Positions 43,973 to 53,142 of a stretch of 64,000 bases of DNA are shown here, piece by piece; positions within the stretch are counted from its first letter, which is position 1, and each line of letters starts with the position of its first letter. The notes under the pieces were generated by a model. That model saw only the letters and a program-made list of their open reading frames with translations, ran no database searches and had not been told where the DNA came from. Source of the DNA: Bacillus sp. B15-48 (GTDB lineage Bacteria > Bacillota > Bacilli > Bacillales > Cytobacillaceae); assembly GCF_016879755.1 (NCBI RefSeq), contig NZ_WOFU01000006.1, positions 1-64,000 on the forward strand, written 5' to 3'. The translations under genes and the position numbers were made by a program.

Positions 43973-45205
43973 GTGACATTAAAAACAGTTGATGCATTAG
44001 TTCCTGAATACTTAAAGCATTTTTCTTGCATAGGATCTGATTGTGAAGATACTTGCTGTGCAGGATGGAGAGTTACAATTGATGATGAAACATATAAAAA
44101 ATACAAAAGAGTAAAACATACAGAAATGAAAAAAAGATTAGAAAAAAATATCGTACGGAACCGGTCCAATCCTTCAAAAAATAATGCGGCAAAGATTAAT
44201 ATGTATAACTTAAAATGTCCATTTTTAGATAAAGATAGTTTGTGTGACATCCATTCAAAGTTAGGAGAGGAGTACTTATCAGATACATGTAAGTTCTATC
44301 CTAGAGTAGACAGTTTGGTGAATGGAATATTAGAACGATCGTTAACTCTTTCATGTCCAGAAGCCGCTAGGTTAGTCTTACTTAATAGGGATGGTATTAA
44401 ATTTGAAACCGGAAAAAATATCAAAACTTCAATTAATACAATTCTTAAATCTATTAATTCAAATATGGAGGAAATAACCCATTGGACTGATTTGTTCAAT
44501 GAATTCCGCTATATTACCATATACATATTGCAGTATAGAAAAGTTTCCCTTGTCGAGCGCTTATTCATCTTAGGTATGTTATATAATGAAATAGAAGAAG
44601 CTATTAATAAAGGTAATATTACAAGTATTCCAGATATTTTAGGGAAATACTTAAATAGTCTTGAAATTGCTGTTTTTGAAGGTGCATTCAATAATATTTC
44701 TAATAGACTAGATATACAACTTCAACTATCTAGGGAAATAGCAATACTACGTTTAAAGGAAGGGATTTCATCCACCAGATATCTAGATTGTTCCAGGGAG
44801 ATGATAGCAGGATTAAAAATAAATGAACATGTTACTGATGAAGAATTGAAACAAATTTACGAAGAGGCCTATAGAGAATACTATTTTCCGTTCATGGAAG
44901 ATCATGATTATATACTCGAAAACTATCTCGTAAATTATGTATTTAAAAACTGTATGCCTATTGACTCAATAACACCATTTGAAAGCTTTTCAAAAATGAT
45001 CCTTCATTATTCTCTAATAAAACTTCATCTAGTTGGAATGGCAAACTACCACAAAGGCCTATCAATTAATCTTGTAATTAAATTAATTCAGTCTATTTCA
45101 AAAACATACGAACATAATGGGATGTTTTTCTATAGTATAATGGGGTTGATGAAGGAAAAAGAATATATGACACTTCCATTTATGTCCTTTTTAATAAAAA
45201 ATTAA
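43973..45205 (+). CDS. fliB: Flagellin lysine-N-methylase FliB
   Basis: A 410-residue Cys-rich protein of the FliB family, which methylates surface lysines of flagellin. Family Cys clusters are clear: CIGSDCEDTCCAGW near residue 20 and CPFLDKDSLCDIH ... DTCKFYPR at residues 82-110, with another Cys at SCPEAARL. The start is GTG 43973 after AGGAGAGG. Coding usage is visibly richer in AT, ATA and AGA than in neighbouring flgK or fliD, suggesting acquisition by transfer. Own terminator follows. Confidence 0.93.
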   Translation: MTLKTVDALVPEYLKHFSCIGSDCEDTCCAGWRVTIDDETYKKYKRVKHTEMKKRLEKNIVRNRSNPSKNNAAKINMYNLKCPFLDKDSLCDIHSKLGEEYLSDTCKFYPRVDSLVNGILERSLTLSCPEAARLVLLNRDGIKFETGKNIKTSINTILKSINSNMEEITHWTDLFNEFRYITIYILQYRKVSLVERLFILGMLYNEIEEAINKGNITSIPDILGKYLNSLEIAVFEGAFNNISNRLDIQLQLSREIAILRLKEGISSTRYLDCSREMIAGLKINEHVTDEELKQIYEEAYREYYFPFMEDHDYILENYLVNYVFKNCMPIDSITPFESFSKMILHYSLIKLHLVGMANYHKGLSINLVIKLIQSISKTYEHNGMFFYSIMGLMKEKEYMTLPFMSFLIKN

Positions 45206-45221
45206 ATTTATTATTCATTTT

Positions 45222-45254
45222 GGAGAAACTAGTCTATACTAGGTCTCCTTTTTC
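45222..45254 (+). terminator. Terminator of fliB
   Basis: Interrupted stem GGAGA-aa-CTAG / CTAG-g-TCTCC followed by T5. Confidence 0.7.
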
Positions 45255-45289
45255 TTCTAACTCAACTGCAATTAATCGCCGATCTCCTA

Positions 45290-45316
45290 TCTACAATTTT
45301 CTCCTCGTTGCCGATA
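45290..45316 (+). promoter_or_regulatory. SigD-type promoter of flaG
   Basis: TCTA, 17 bases, CCGATA, then CTAATAC; the 3' part is identical to the flgM promoter. Confidence 0.65.
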
Positions 45317-45384
45317 CTAATACATAGATACGCAAAAATATTTCAAATACGGTAATATTAATTGATTATAAGGAGCCAAATAGC

Positions 45385-45747
45385 ATGCAAATCCATCCGA
45401 TGTCGGCGAATGTCCCGCCCAATCAACAGCAAACGGTTAAAAGTAGGAGTGGCAATGTGATTCAGGAGAAAGTTGATAAAGGGATCCTTGAGGAAGTGAG
45501 ACAGACGAATCAAATCCGCTTAGAAGTGAATGTCGAGGAAATTCATAAGGCAATTGACCAATTTAATAAGGTTTTTCGACCGACGTATTTAAATTTCCAG
45601 CTTCATGACGATTCGGGTAAGTATTTTGTGCGAATTATTGATGATAAGACTCAAGAAGTGATTAGACAGATTCCCTCGGATGATTTTTTACATATGGCTG
45701 CAGAGGCGAGGGGACAGCAGGGCTTAATTATCGATGAACGTGTATAA
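45385..45747 (+). CDS. flaG: FlaG family protein
   Basis: A 120-residue protein with the FlaG pattern in its C-terminal half: FQLHDDSGKYFVRIIDDKTQEVIRQIPSDDFL (positions about 72-104). FlaG influences filament length or late assembly in several species. It directly precedes fliD, as in Bacillus and Vibrio. AAGGAG precedes the ATG. Confidence 0.9.
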   Translation: MQIHPMSANVPPNQQQTVKSRSGNVIQEKVDKGILEEVRQTNQIRLEVNVEEIHKAIDQFNKVFRPTYLNFQLHDDSGKYFVRIIDDKTQEVIRQIPSDDFLHMAAEARGQQGLIIDERV

Positions 45748-45904
45748 GGTAAATATTTAAAAATAGGAAAAATTAAAAATAATCATACCATTTAAAAGGA
45801 GCATATAAAAAGGAAAAACAAAACTTTAGCTACGAGTTTTAATTCGTAACTTCAGCTTATAAATGCCAACAAAAAAATAGAATGCAACTGTGAGGTGAGG
45901 CCCA

Positions 45905-47425
45905 GTGTATACTTCAGTCACGAGAATAACCGGGATGGCGTCGGGGTTGGATACGGATACGCTTGTTAAGCGACTCATGCAAGCGGAAAGCATGTCGTTA
46001 AATAAATTAAAACGCCAGCAGCAAACGGAAATTTGGCGAAGTGATGCGTTGCGTGAGTTAAACAAAGAGTTGTTAACATTACAACAAAATACGTTGTTTA
46101 ATATGAAACTTTCAAGCTCTTACAATACATTCGACGTGTCTTCGAGTATGCCGAATGCGATTTCGGCGACAGGTACGTCTAGTGCGCTAACAGGAACTTA
46201 TACGGTCGCAGTGAATCAAATTGCTGAATCGGCTACGTTGACAGAGATGAATGTTTCGTTGGATACGTCGAAAAAATTGGGCGATGAATCGCAAGGGGAA
46301 CGGCAATTGCTAAATCCGACAACGATTAAGCTTTCGGTTGTGAATGATCCTAAAAAGCCATCAGTGACTCAAACAGCTGACATTACGATAAGTCCTGAAG
46401 ATACAGTTAGTGCTGTTGTTTCAAAGATAAATAGTGCCAAGGACGAAACGGGGAAAAGCCTAGGTCTTCAAGCTTATTATGATGCTAACTTGCAGCAATT
46501 TATGATTAAAACGAAAGCTACCGGGGAAGCTACCAAAATTACCCTCGAAGCAGACGAGTCGTTTACGAAAACATTCGGTCTAGCCTCTGGCGTTCAGACA
46601 GGTCAAAATGCGGAAATTGTGTTTAACGGCAATACAATCAATACTATTGCCAATAATAATGTCACGATTATGGGTGTGAATCTGTCACTAAAAACGTCCA
46701 CATTAGGACAAACAAGCACATTAGTTGTTTCGCAAAACGTTGATGCCCAAGTAAAAAACATAAAAGATTTTGTTGAAAGTTACAACAAGATTCTCGATAA
46801 ATTAAATACACTTTATAGCGAACCTGTTTACCGTGATTATCACCCGCTTCTTGATGATGAACGTTATGAATTACCGGAAAAGCAAGCGGAGCTTTGGGAT
46901 GAAAAAGCGAAAAGCGGTTTGTTGCGTAATGATACAATTTTACGTGGCCTTGTCGATGGTATGCGAGCTGCGATGGGCGGCATCGTCGAAAACGGCAGCA
47001 GTTATCATTCTTTAGTCTCGATTGGGATTTCTTCACAAAGCTACCAAGATAAAGGAAGGCTTCATGTAAATGAAGATAAATTGCGTGAGGCGATTCAAGC
47101 GGATCCAGATGGGGTTCGGAATTTATTTTCACAAAATGGTAATATGCAAGACGGAACTAGAGGTCTTGTCCACCGCATATCTGATGTCGTTGGTCAAGGA
47201 ATAAAAAATTTAACCACAAGAGCTGGCTCAACAGGAAATTCGAATTATGATCAAAGTGTGATTGGAAGACAATTATCAAGTATCCAAAAAAATATTGACA
47301 GTCAAATGGATCGCTTAGCAAATAAGGAAACTCAATATTATAAGCAATTTGCCGCGATGGAGTCGGCGATTGCGAGGTTTCAGTCACAAAGTACATGGCT
47401 TTACCAACAAATGGGCATGTTTTAA
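45905..47425 (+). CDS. fliD: Filament cap protein FliD (HAP2)
   Basis: A 506-residue capping protein with the N-terminal ITGMASGLDTDTLVKRLMQAE block and the C-terminal coiled coil with RLANKETQYYKQFAAMESAIARFQSQSTWLYQQ (positions about 467-499). It guides flagellin folding at the filament tip. The start is GTG 45905 after GAGGTGAGG. It lies 157 bases after flaG. Confidence 0.95.
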   Translation: MYTSVTRITGMASGLDTDTLVKRLMQAESMSLNKLKRQQQTEIWRSDALRELNKELLTLQQNTLFNMKLSSSYNTFDVSSSMPNAISATGTSSALTGTYTVAVNQIAESATLTEMNVSLDTSKKLGDESQGERQLLNPTTIKLSVVNDPKKPSVTQTADITISPEDTVSAVVSKINSAKDETGKSLGLQAYYDANLQQFMIKTKATGEATKITLEADESFTKTFGLASGVQTGQNAEIVFNGNTINTIANNNVTIMGVNLSLKTSTLGQTSTLVVSQNVDAQVKNIKDFVESYNKILDKLNTLYSEPVYRDYHPLLDDERYELPEKQAELWDEKAKSGLLRNDTILRGLVDGMRAAMGGIVENGSSYHSLVSIGISSQSYQDKGRLHVNEDKLREAIQADPDGVRNLFSQNGNMQDGTRGLVHRISDVVGQGIKNLTTRAGSTGNSNYDQSVIGRQLSSIQKNIDSQMDRLANKETQYYKQFAAMESAIARFQSQSTWLYQQMGMF

Positions 47426-47438
47426 ATAGTGCAAAAAA

Positions 47439-47470
47439 ACGACCTACTTCCTAAGCGAAGTCGGTCGTTT
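47439..47470. terminator. Terminator of fliD overlapping the convergent gene end
   Basis: ACGACCTACTTC/GAAGTCGGTCGT, 12-bp stem with one mismatch, T5 tail. Confidence 0.8.
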
Positions 47471-48179
47471 TTGTTAATGTTTCAAACTGGCGCTTAACAC
47501 CGGTAACCCAGTGATTATTTAAATTCGTAGGGTCGTTTGCGGCGCCAACTGGAGCGTATTTAGCGCCGATTTGCGAAAGTGTCGTTAAGCCTTTGTCTAA
47601 ATAGTTTTGCCGAAGATTGCGGGCCATATCAAAAATGCTGTCAGCCACCGAGTCATACGTTTTTAATCCATTTTTCCCCATCATTCCTGCGACATTGAAT
47701 TTAAAGCGTGCTGCATTAGAACTGCCGTTGCCAGTTTCATGGATAGAAATCGCCGCTAGTAGCGCCGGACTGAGATTGTATTTTTTTCCCGCCTCGACAA
47801 ACAAATCGCCTTTGTTTTGCAAAACGCCTTTTAATTGAGCATTCAGTTCGTTCGCTTCGGTGCTTGTTGCCTGCAACGAAGAATTGCTTACGTTGAGCGA
47901 ATCACTTAAAGATGTTTGTGCTGTGTTTATGTTTGGATTTTTTAATAGGTCGATAAGTATTGAATCGGAATTTAGCAAACTAGGAAAAGGACCCATCGGT
48001 TGAACAGAGTTTGCTGATGAAAATCGATTAAGATTTGTGTGTTTTGTACTGTCCGCGCGAAGCAATGATTCAGTGAGCATGTTGGCAAACATATTATTGT
48101 TCGTCGAACTCGCGGAATTTGTTGAGCTGAAGTTCATAAATGTTTGATTAAGTATGAGTGGAAGGAACCGAACGTCCAT
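47451..48179 (-). CDS. Glucosaminidase-type peptidoglycan hydrolase, FlgJ-like
   Basis: A 242-residue protein. The first 110 residues are Ser/Asn-rich and unstructured, with no clear Sec signal. The C-terminal domain (KKYNLSPALLAAISIHETGNGSS, FNVAGMMG, GLTTLSQIGAKYAP) matches the glucosaminidase/lytic-transglycosylase fold with catalytic Glu in IHETG. Export by the flagellar apparatus, as for FlgJ or CwlQ, is plausible but not shown. It runs opposite to the surrounding flagellar genes. Confidence 0.78.
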   Translation of the reverse strand: MDVRFLPLILNQTFMNFSSTNSASSTNNNMFANMLTESLLRADSTKHTNLNRFSSANSVQPMGPFPSLLNSDSILIDLLKNPNINTAQTSLSDSLNVSNSSLQATSTEANELNAQLKGVLQNKGDLFVEAGKKYNLSPALLAAISIHETGNGSSNAARFKFNVAGMMGKNGLKTYDSVADSIFDMARNLRQNYLDKGLTTLSQIGAKYAPVGAANDPTNLNNHWVTGVKRQFETLTKTTDFA

Positions 48180-48341
48180 TTTAAAACTATCCCTTCAAAT
48201 GTATTGACAATATTTTATCATTTTTTTTAGAAAATGGGACATAAAAACGAAATGATTGTCGAACTTTATTAATTCCTGTTGTTTCCTGACGAAAAAACAA
48301 TTATTCTATAACTATAAGATTGAGTGAGTAGGTGACAGATT

Positions 48342-49526
48342 TTGATTGAATTTACAGGTTTTACAAATAAAGGGTTGAATCTTAAAAATAAAATGGCCCT
48401 AAAAGAAAACGATTCTTCAGACGTTTTTGCTGAACTTTTGAAGGGAATTGCAGTAACTGAAGGAATAGATGAGATTCAGCAAATCCCGCTTCTATCATTT
48501 CCAGTCGCTCAGCCTTTACTTTCACCGCTTGTAGACGAGAGTTTGCAACAAAACTCACATCTTTCTCATGCTTTTTCTGCGAAAATAGATGATAAAAGGA
48601 TTGTTATGAAACAACAAGCACCAACACAGCAAGCTCGACAACTCGTTCTTCAAGGAGAGAGTCTAGTACTCGCTCAAATGCCAGAAAAAGCAGTCAACCC
48701 ATCACCTATTCCTACAATCCAATTGTCGCCACTTCAACAAGAAGTGACAGAGACTTCTATACATAACGAAACTGAACCTTTGAAAAAGCGATCGCCGCTG
48801 CCAATTTCTGTTCTTTCAATTCATGAGCAGAAGGGGATGCCGCAACAAAGGGTCCATAATGATTCTGTGATTCAGCCAGAGTTCGATTCAAATCATGATC
48901 TGCTCATAAAAGGGAAAACAGCTGAGCCAGTTCGCACTCAACATGAAAATGGCGGTCTGCACGATCGCGGCGAACATCTACTACCGTTGGTTGGAACGTT
49001 GCCGGCTTCTACTCGACAACCGTCTAGCGCTCCATTAATTTTTCAAACAGAATCAGCTGGAAAATTCATTTTTGAAACGCCGGTTCGAGCGACACATGTC
49101 GCTGAGGATATTTCTATGCTCGTCCGAACTGCGATTGATGTAAAAACGGTCAAAAATGGAGTGGTGGCGAATTTTACGCTCAGCCCCGAACATTTAGGAA
49201 CGGTCGATGTGAAGGTGTCGCTTCAAGATGGGAAGATGACGGCTGAGTTTTTAACGAGCACTTTATTAGGAAAAGATTTGTTGGAGTCGCAAGTTCAAGT
49301 ATTGCGGTCGGCTCTAGAACAACAAGGGTTTCAAGTCGATAAAATTAATATCACTCAGCAGCAGCTTACTATGAACGGGACCTTTTCACAAAGAGGAGAT
49401 TCGCAGTCTAGGCAAGGACAACATGATTCGAAAAAACGCTCAGACCATTCAGCCTATATTCACGAAGAAGACTATTATGATCACTCAGCTCACGCTGGTG
49501 ATTCGACGATTAATACAACAGCTTAA
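48342..49526 (+). CDS. fliK: Flagellar hook-length control protein FliK
   Basis: A 394-residue molecular ruler. The long Gln/Pro-rich N-terminal part (residues 1-250) has no fold signature, and the C-terminal substrate-switch domain (ANFTLSPEHLGTVDVKVSLQDGKMTAEF, positions about 279-306) is diagnostic, followed by a polar tail rich in His and Ser. The start is TTG 48342, 7 bases after AGGTGA. It starts the long fliK-flhA gene run. Confidence 0.92.
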   Translation: MIEFTGFTNKGLNLKNKMALKENDSSDVFAELLKGIAVTEGIDEIQQIPLLSFPVAQPLLSPLVDESLQQNSHLSHAFSAKIDDKRIVMKQQAPTQQARQLVLQGESLVLAQMPEKAVNPSPIPTIQLSPLQQEVTETSIHNETEPLKKRSPLPISVLSIHEQKGMPQQRVHNDSVIQPEFDSNHDLLIKGKTAEPVRTQHENGGLHDRGEHLLPLVGTLPASTRQPSSAPLIFQTESAGKFIFETPVRATHVAEDISMLVRTAIDVKTVKNGVVANFTLSPEHLGTVDVKVSLQDGKMTAEFLTSTLLGKDLLESQVQVLRSALEQQGFQVDKINITQQQLTMNGTFSQRGDSQSRQGQHDSKKRSDHSAYIHEEDYYDHSAHAGDSTINTTA

Positions 49527-49547
49527 CGAACAAAAGGGGGGATTTCG

Positions 49548-49973
49548 TTGACGACGATTCAACCGATTCAAGCATACTCAACCAAGCAGACAACAAGTCA
49601 GCTGCCATCAAAGGAATTAGGGAAAGAGCAGTTTTTAAAAGTTTTGGTCGCTCAACTACAGCATCAAGATATGACGCAACCGATGAACGATGGCGAAATG
49701 ATCACGCAAATGGCACAGTTAAGCGTGCTGGAGCAGTTATCCAATTTAAACTCTTCCATTTCAAGCTTTGTACTTGCTGCTAATGAAAAGGATTTAAGTC
49801 AATATTCGGGCATGCTTGAAAAGCAGGTAACCTGGGTTGATCCGCTAACGAATCAATCGGAAACTGGGGTTATCTCAGGGATTTCGCTGAAAAACAATCA
49901 AGTATATTTTAAAATCGACGACCAAGAGATTTTATCTAGTGCAATCATTTCAGTTGAACTAAATCAAGAGTAA
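49548..49973 (+). CDS. flgD: Hook assembly scaffold protein FlgD
   Basis: A 141-residue hook cap: LGKEQFLKVLVAQLQHQDMTQPMNDGEMITQMAQLSVLEQL is at positions 25-65 and is the family core; the C-terminal part resembles the short Bacillus form without the full FlgD Ig domain. GGGGGG site before the start. Between fliK and flgE, as in B. subtilis. Confidence 0.94.
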   Translation: MTTIQPIQAYSTKQTTSQLPSKELGKEQFLKVLVAQLQHQDMTQPMNDGEMITQMAQLSVLEQLSNLNSSISSFVLAANEKDLSQYSGMLEKQVTWVDPLTNQSETGVISGISLKNNQVYFKIDDQEILSSAIISVELNQE

Positions 49974-49989
49974 GGGGAGGGAACGACAT

Positions 49990-50910
49990 ATGTTACGTTC
50001 ATTAAACTCGGGAATTGCTGGACTTAAGGCTTCACAAACAAAATTAGATGTGATTGGGAATAACATTGCAAACGTCAATACAACCGGTTTTAAAAAGGGC
50101 CGTGTGCTTTTCGAGGATATTTTTAGTCAAACAGTTAAAGCAGCAACACCTGCTTCTGAAACAACGGGTGGCGTAAATCCGAACCAGATTGGAATTGGCG
50201 TAAAAGTAGCAACTGTAGAAAACTTGTTCACACCAGGGAGCCCCACAGTTACGAATAATCCAAGTGATTTGTACATTGATGGAGATGGTTTTTTTACTGT
50301 CGAACAAGGGGGGAAAACATTCTTAACAAGAGCTGGGAATTTTACAATAGATAGTATGAACCGTTTAGTAAACTCAAATGGATTAATGCTTTTAGACACA
50401 AATCTTGAACAAGTTGTTTTGCCGCCCGGAAGTGTTTCATATTCGATTGACTCAACTGGAGTGATTACAGGGGTCAATCAGGCTGGGGAGAGGTTGATCG
50501 GGGTTTATACAAATCAAGCTGGAGACTTAATATCAGTTACTAGTAGGGATTATGAATTAGCTATAGAAGAGGCTGGACCAGGAGTAACTTCAGAAGAGGC
50601 AATTGCTTCAGAATTCCCTGGATATAAACAAATTAAAATTGGAATCTCAAATGTTACCAATCCTAGCGGCTTAAGTAAAGCAGGTGGATCTTTGTACGCT
50701 GTATCTAATAGTTCTGGTGATTTTGGGATTATTAATGATAACAATAATAACAATGTAAGGCTTCTTACTGGCCATCTCGAAATGTCTAACGTTGACTTAT
50801 CGGAAGAAATGACAGATATGATTATCGCTCAGCGGTCTTTCCAAGCAAATACGAAAATCATTACAACATCTGATGCAATTTTGGATGAATTGATTAATTT
50901 AAAACGATAA
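49990..50910 (+). CDS. flgE: Flagellar hook protein FlgE
   Basis: A 306-residue axial protein (called FlgG in some B. subtilis annotation). Ends: LNSGIAGLKASQTKLDVIGNNIANVNTTGFKK and LEMSNVDLSEEMTDMIIAQRSFQANTKIITTSDAIL. The D1 region has the DLYIDGDGFFTV block. Its middle (residues 170-240) is unlike standard Bacillus hook protein and rather AT-rich. AAGGGGAGGG precedes the ATG. Confidence 0.92.
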   Translation: MLRSLNSGIAGLKASQTKLDVIGNNIANVNTTGFKKGRVLFEDIFSQTVKAATPASETTGGVNPNQIGIGVKVATVENLFTPGSPTVTNNPSDLYIDGDGFFTVEQGGKTFLTRAGNFTIDSMNRLVNSNGLMLLDTNLEQVVLPPGSVSYSIDSTGVITGVNQAGERLIGVYTNQAGDLISVTSRDYELAIEEAGPGVTSEEAIASEFPGYKQIKIGISNVTNPSGLSKAGGSLYAVSNSSGDFGIINDNNNNNVRLLTGHLEMSNVDLSEEMTDMIIAQRSFQANTKIITTSDAILDELINLKR

Positions 50911-50937
50911 TGCAATTGATATAAGTATTGTGTAAAA

Positions 50938-50970
50938 GGGGAAAAGGAGATGTTTTCCTCCCTCTTTTTT
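50938..50970 (+). terminator. Possible attenuator between flgE and fliM
   Basis: GGGGAAAA pairs imperfectly with TTTTCCTCC, followed by T6. It may reduce read-through within the operon. Confidence 0.4.
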
Positions 50971-50997
50971 GATTAAAGGGTTAAAAAGGGGAAATCG

Positions 50998-51942
50998 ATG
51001 ATGACAGATACAATTGCCGCTCGTAATGATGGTTCGAGTGGTTCAGCACAGGTGAGAGCCTATGATTTCAAAAAGGCATTGCGGCTTTCCGTTGAGCAAG
51101 TACGCGTTTTGACAAAAATCCATGAAAATTTTGCTTATCAGTTCTCTTCGACGATTTCCGCTCAGCTGCGCTCGATTGTTCAAGTAGAAGTTGTTCGTGT
51201 TGAGCAAATTTTATATGAAGAGTTTGTTAAGGAGCTACCTTCAAATACGATACTAGGAGTTTTTGGTGCGGGGGCACAAGAGATGCGGATGGTCATGGAT
51301 TTTAATCCGAAAATGACTTATGCGATGATGGATCGCCTTCTTGGAGGCAGAGGAACGGCAGATGGCTGGGATCGTTTAACATTGACGCCGATTGAAACGA
51401 ATGTATTGCGCAAATTGATGGAAGGAGTTTCCCAAAACCTGTCAAAAGCATGGGCGGATATTATGCCATTACAGCTTAGAGTGCTAGAGATGGAAACCAA
51501 TCCTCAGTTTTTGCAATTAGCAGTTCCGACTGAAACAGTAATCAATATCGTCTTTAATGTGACATTAGGAAAAGACGTTGAACGAATGCATCTCTGCATC
51601 CCTTATCTTTTACTAGAACCATATATTCCTAAGCTTTCGTCACATATTTGGTATGCAAATGCGCGCGCAGGCAAAAGGAATGATGGCAACGACAATATTC
51701 AAGAGAAAATCGAACATTTAACGGTACCGATTTCTGCTGAACTAGGAAGAGCGACGATTTCAATTGAAGAGTTTCTCGGACTCGCTGTCGGCGATGTCAT
51801 TCAATTAGATCAGTTAGTCGAAGAACCTTTAAGCGTAAAAATTAATGATCAAACGAAATTCCTTGCCTATCCAGGGACGAAGAAATCACGGATGGCTGTG
51901 AAAATCGAGAAAGTGCTAGAAGGAGAAGAAAGCAATGAGTGA
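50998..51942 (+). CDS. fliM: Flagellar switch protein FliM without the CheY-binding peptide
   Basis: A 314-residue FliM. The middle domain (VYDFKKALR-like start, STISAQLRSIVQVEV, LLGGRG for FliG contact) and the C-terminal SpoA domain (LTVPISAELGRATISIEEFLGLAVGDVIQLDQ, about residues 240-271) are intact. The N-terminus, however, is MMTDTIAARNDGSSGSAQVRAYDF and lacks the LSQxEIDxLL peptide to which CheY-P normally binds. ATG 50998 follows AAGGGG, and no upstream in-frame extension encodes that peptide. The stop overlaps fliN by 8 bases. Confidence 0.93.
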   Translation: MMTDTIAARNDGSSGSAQVRAYDFKKALRLSVEQVRVLTKIHENFAYQFSSTISAQLRSIVQVEVVRVEQILYEEFVKELPSNTILGVFGAGAQEMRMVMDFNPKMTYAMMDRLLGGRGTADGWDRLTLTPIETNVLRKLMEGVSQNLSKAWADIMPLQLRVLEMETNPQFLQLAVPTETVINIVFNVTLGKDVERMHLCIPYLLLEPYIPKLSSHIWYANARAGKRNDGNDNIQEKIEHLTVPISAELGRATISIEEFLGLAVGDVIQLDQLVEEPLSVKINDQTKFLAYPGTKKSRMAVKIEKVLEGEESNE

Positions 51943-52312
51943 AAAGGGAAAACTCACCCAAGAGGAAGTAGAAGCCTTGCTTGGCGATGTTGAGCAAGCA
52001 CCGACAGAAGAAATGTTCCGATTTTCCGAACTTTCGAGCGATGACAGCAAACAAACGGTGGAGCAAGCGATGAATATGCAACTGCTTCTCGATATTCCTT
52101 TAGAAATCGTTGTTGAGCTTGGAAGCACGAAAAAGAAAATTAGTGATGTTCTTGAGCTCACAAGCGGATCGATTTTGGATTTGGATAAAATGGCTGGAGA
52201 AGCTGTCGATTTATTTGTGAATAAGAAACGGATTGCAAAAGGGGAAGTCGTCGTCGTCGACGAACATTTTGGTGTCCGAATTACCGAAATTCTCCAGTCT
52301 CCATTAACGTAA
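51935..52312 (+). CDS. fliN: Flagellar switch protein FliN (first copy) with a CheY-binding-like N-terminus
   Basis: A 125-residue C-ring protein with a SpoA domain at residues 47-122 (IPLEIVVELGSTKKKISDVLEL, VRITEIL). Its N-terminus reads KLTQEEVEALLGDV, which resembles the LSQxEIDxLL peptide usually found on FliM and FliY. It overlaps fliM, and AGAAGGAGAAGAAAG precedes the ATG. Compared with FliY of B. subtilis it lacks the CheC-like phosphatase domain. Confidence 0.92.
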   Translation: MSEKGKLTQEEVEALLGDVEQAPTEEMFRFSELSSDDSKQTVEQAMNMQLLLDIPLEIVVELGSTKKKISDVLELTSGSILDLDKMAGEAVDLFVNKKRIAKGEVVVVDEHFGVRITEILQSPLT

Positions 52313-52357
52313 AATGACCCATTTTCATCGCGTAAGCAACAGTTGGAGGAGACGATC

Positions 52358-52717
52358 ATGCTGCAAGCAAAAGAGGCGAAGCTAAAAGAATATGTATTGC
52401 TGACAAAAGCGATGTTGACCGCACTAAAAAAAGGGGCCGCTGACGACTTTTATGAATTATTGGACAAGCGTGAAGACTGCATTGCGAGCATGAAAGAACT
52501 CGATGAAAAAGCAGGATCAATTCTCATGAATGAAAATATGAAGCTGCAGTTGCAAGAAATGGTTCCGATTGAGAAACAAATCGAAAAATTGCTGCAACAA
52601 ATGCTGCTTAAACTAAGTCAACAAACACGCCACGCTCAGAACGAAACCTTTCTTACTAAACAATACGAAGACTCGGTGTCTGTTTCTAGGGGTATTTTCT
52701 ATGATAAGAAAAAATAA
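52358..52717 (+). CDS. fliT: FliT-like flagellar chaperone
   Basis: A 119-residue all-helical charged protein directly before fliS, the usual place of the FliD chaperone FliT in Firmicutes. ATG 52358 follows TTGGAGGAG. The sequence is too divergent for a motif; the call is from position, length and helical pattern (YELLDKREDCIASMKELDEK resembles FliT). Confidence 0.75.
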   Translation: MLQAKEAKLKEYVLLTKAMLTALKKGAADDFYELLDKREDCIASMKELDEKAGSILMNENMKLQLQEMVPIEKQIEKLLQQMLLKLSQQTRHAQNETFLTKQYEDSVSVSRGIFYDKKK

Positions 52718-52767
52718 TTTTTACATCAAAATGAAAAGATTCATCATCTGGAAAAGGAGAAGCTTCA

Positions 52768-53142
52768 ATGTATTCAAATCCGAATGAGATCTATCAAAGA
52801 AATCAAGTGACGACCGCTAAGCCTGAGGAGCTAACATTGATGCTTTATAATGGCGCAATTAAATTTCTTCATCAGGCGAAGCAAGCGATTGAAAAAAAGG
52901 ATTATCAAAAGGCGCATACTGCTATTGTGAAAACGCAAGATATTGTTACAGAGTTAATGGTGACACTAAATATGGACATTAGTCTATCAAACTCGCTATA
53001 TAACCTTTATGACTTCATGAAGCAGAAACTAGTTGAAGCGAACATCGCGAAAGATTCGCACATGCTTGATGAAGTGGAAAGCATGTTTGTTGAACTACGA
53101 AACAGTTGGGCAGAGGCGATAAAGTCACTAAAAAATTCGTGA
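52768..53142 (+). CDS. fliS: Flagellin export chaperone FliS
   Basis: A 124-residue flagellin chaperone. The N-terminal YQRNQVTTAKPEELTLMLYNGAIKFLHQA (positions 9-37) and NLYDFMKQKLVEANI are family hallmarks. AAAGGAGAAG precedes the ATG. A 212-base AT-rich gap without a gene follows, so flgB may have its own promoter. Confidence 0.95.
   Translation: MYSNPNEIYQRNQVTTAKPEELTLMLYNGAIKFLHQAKQAIEKKDYQKAHTAIVKTQDIVTELMVTLNMDISLSNSLYNLYDFMKQKLVEANIAKDSHMLDEVESMFVELRNSWAEAIKSLKNS

Noticed and set aside
43810-44250. A 146-codon minus-strand open frame over the start of fliB
   Set aside because: It is a shadow of the AT-rich fliB coding strand, with no ribosome binding site or recognisable motif.
46668-47132. 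A 154-codon minus-strand open frame inside fliD
   Set aside because: It lies wholly within a clear fliD gene and has no domain or ribosome binding site.
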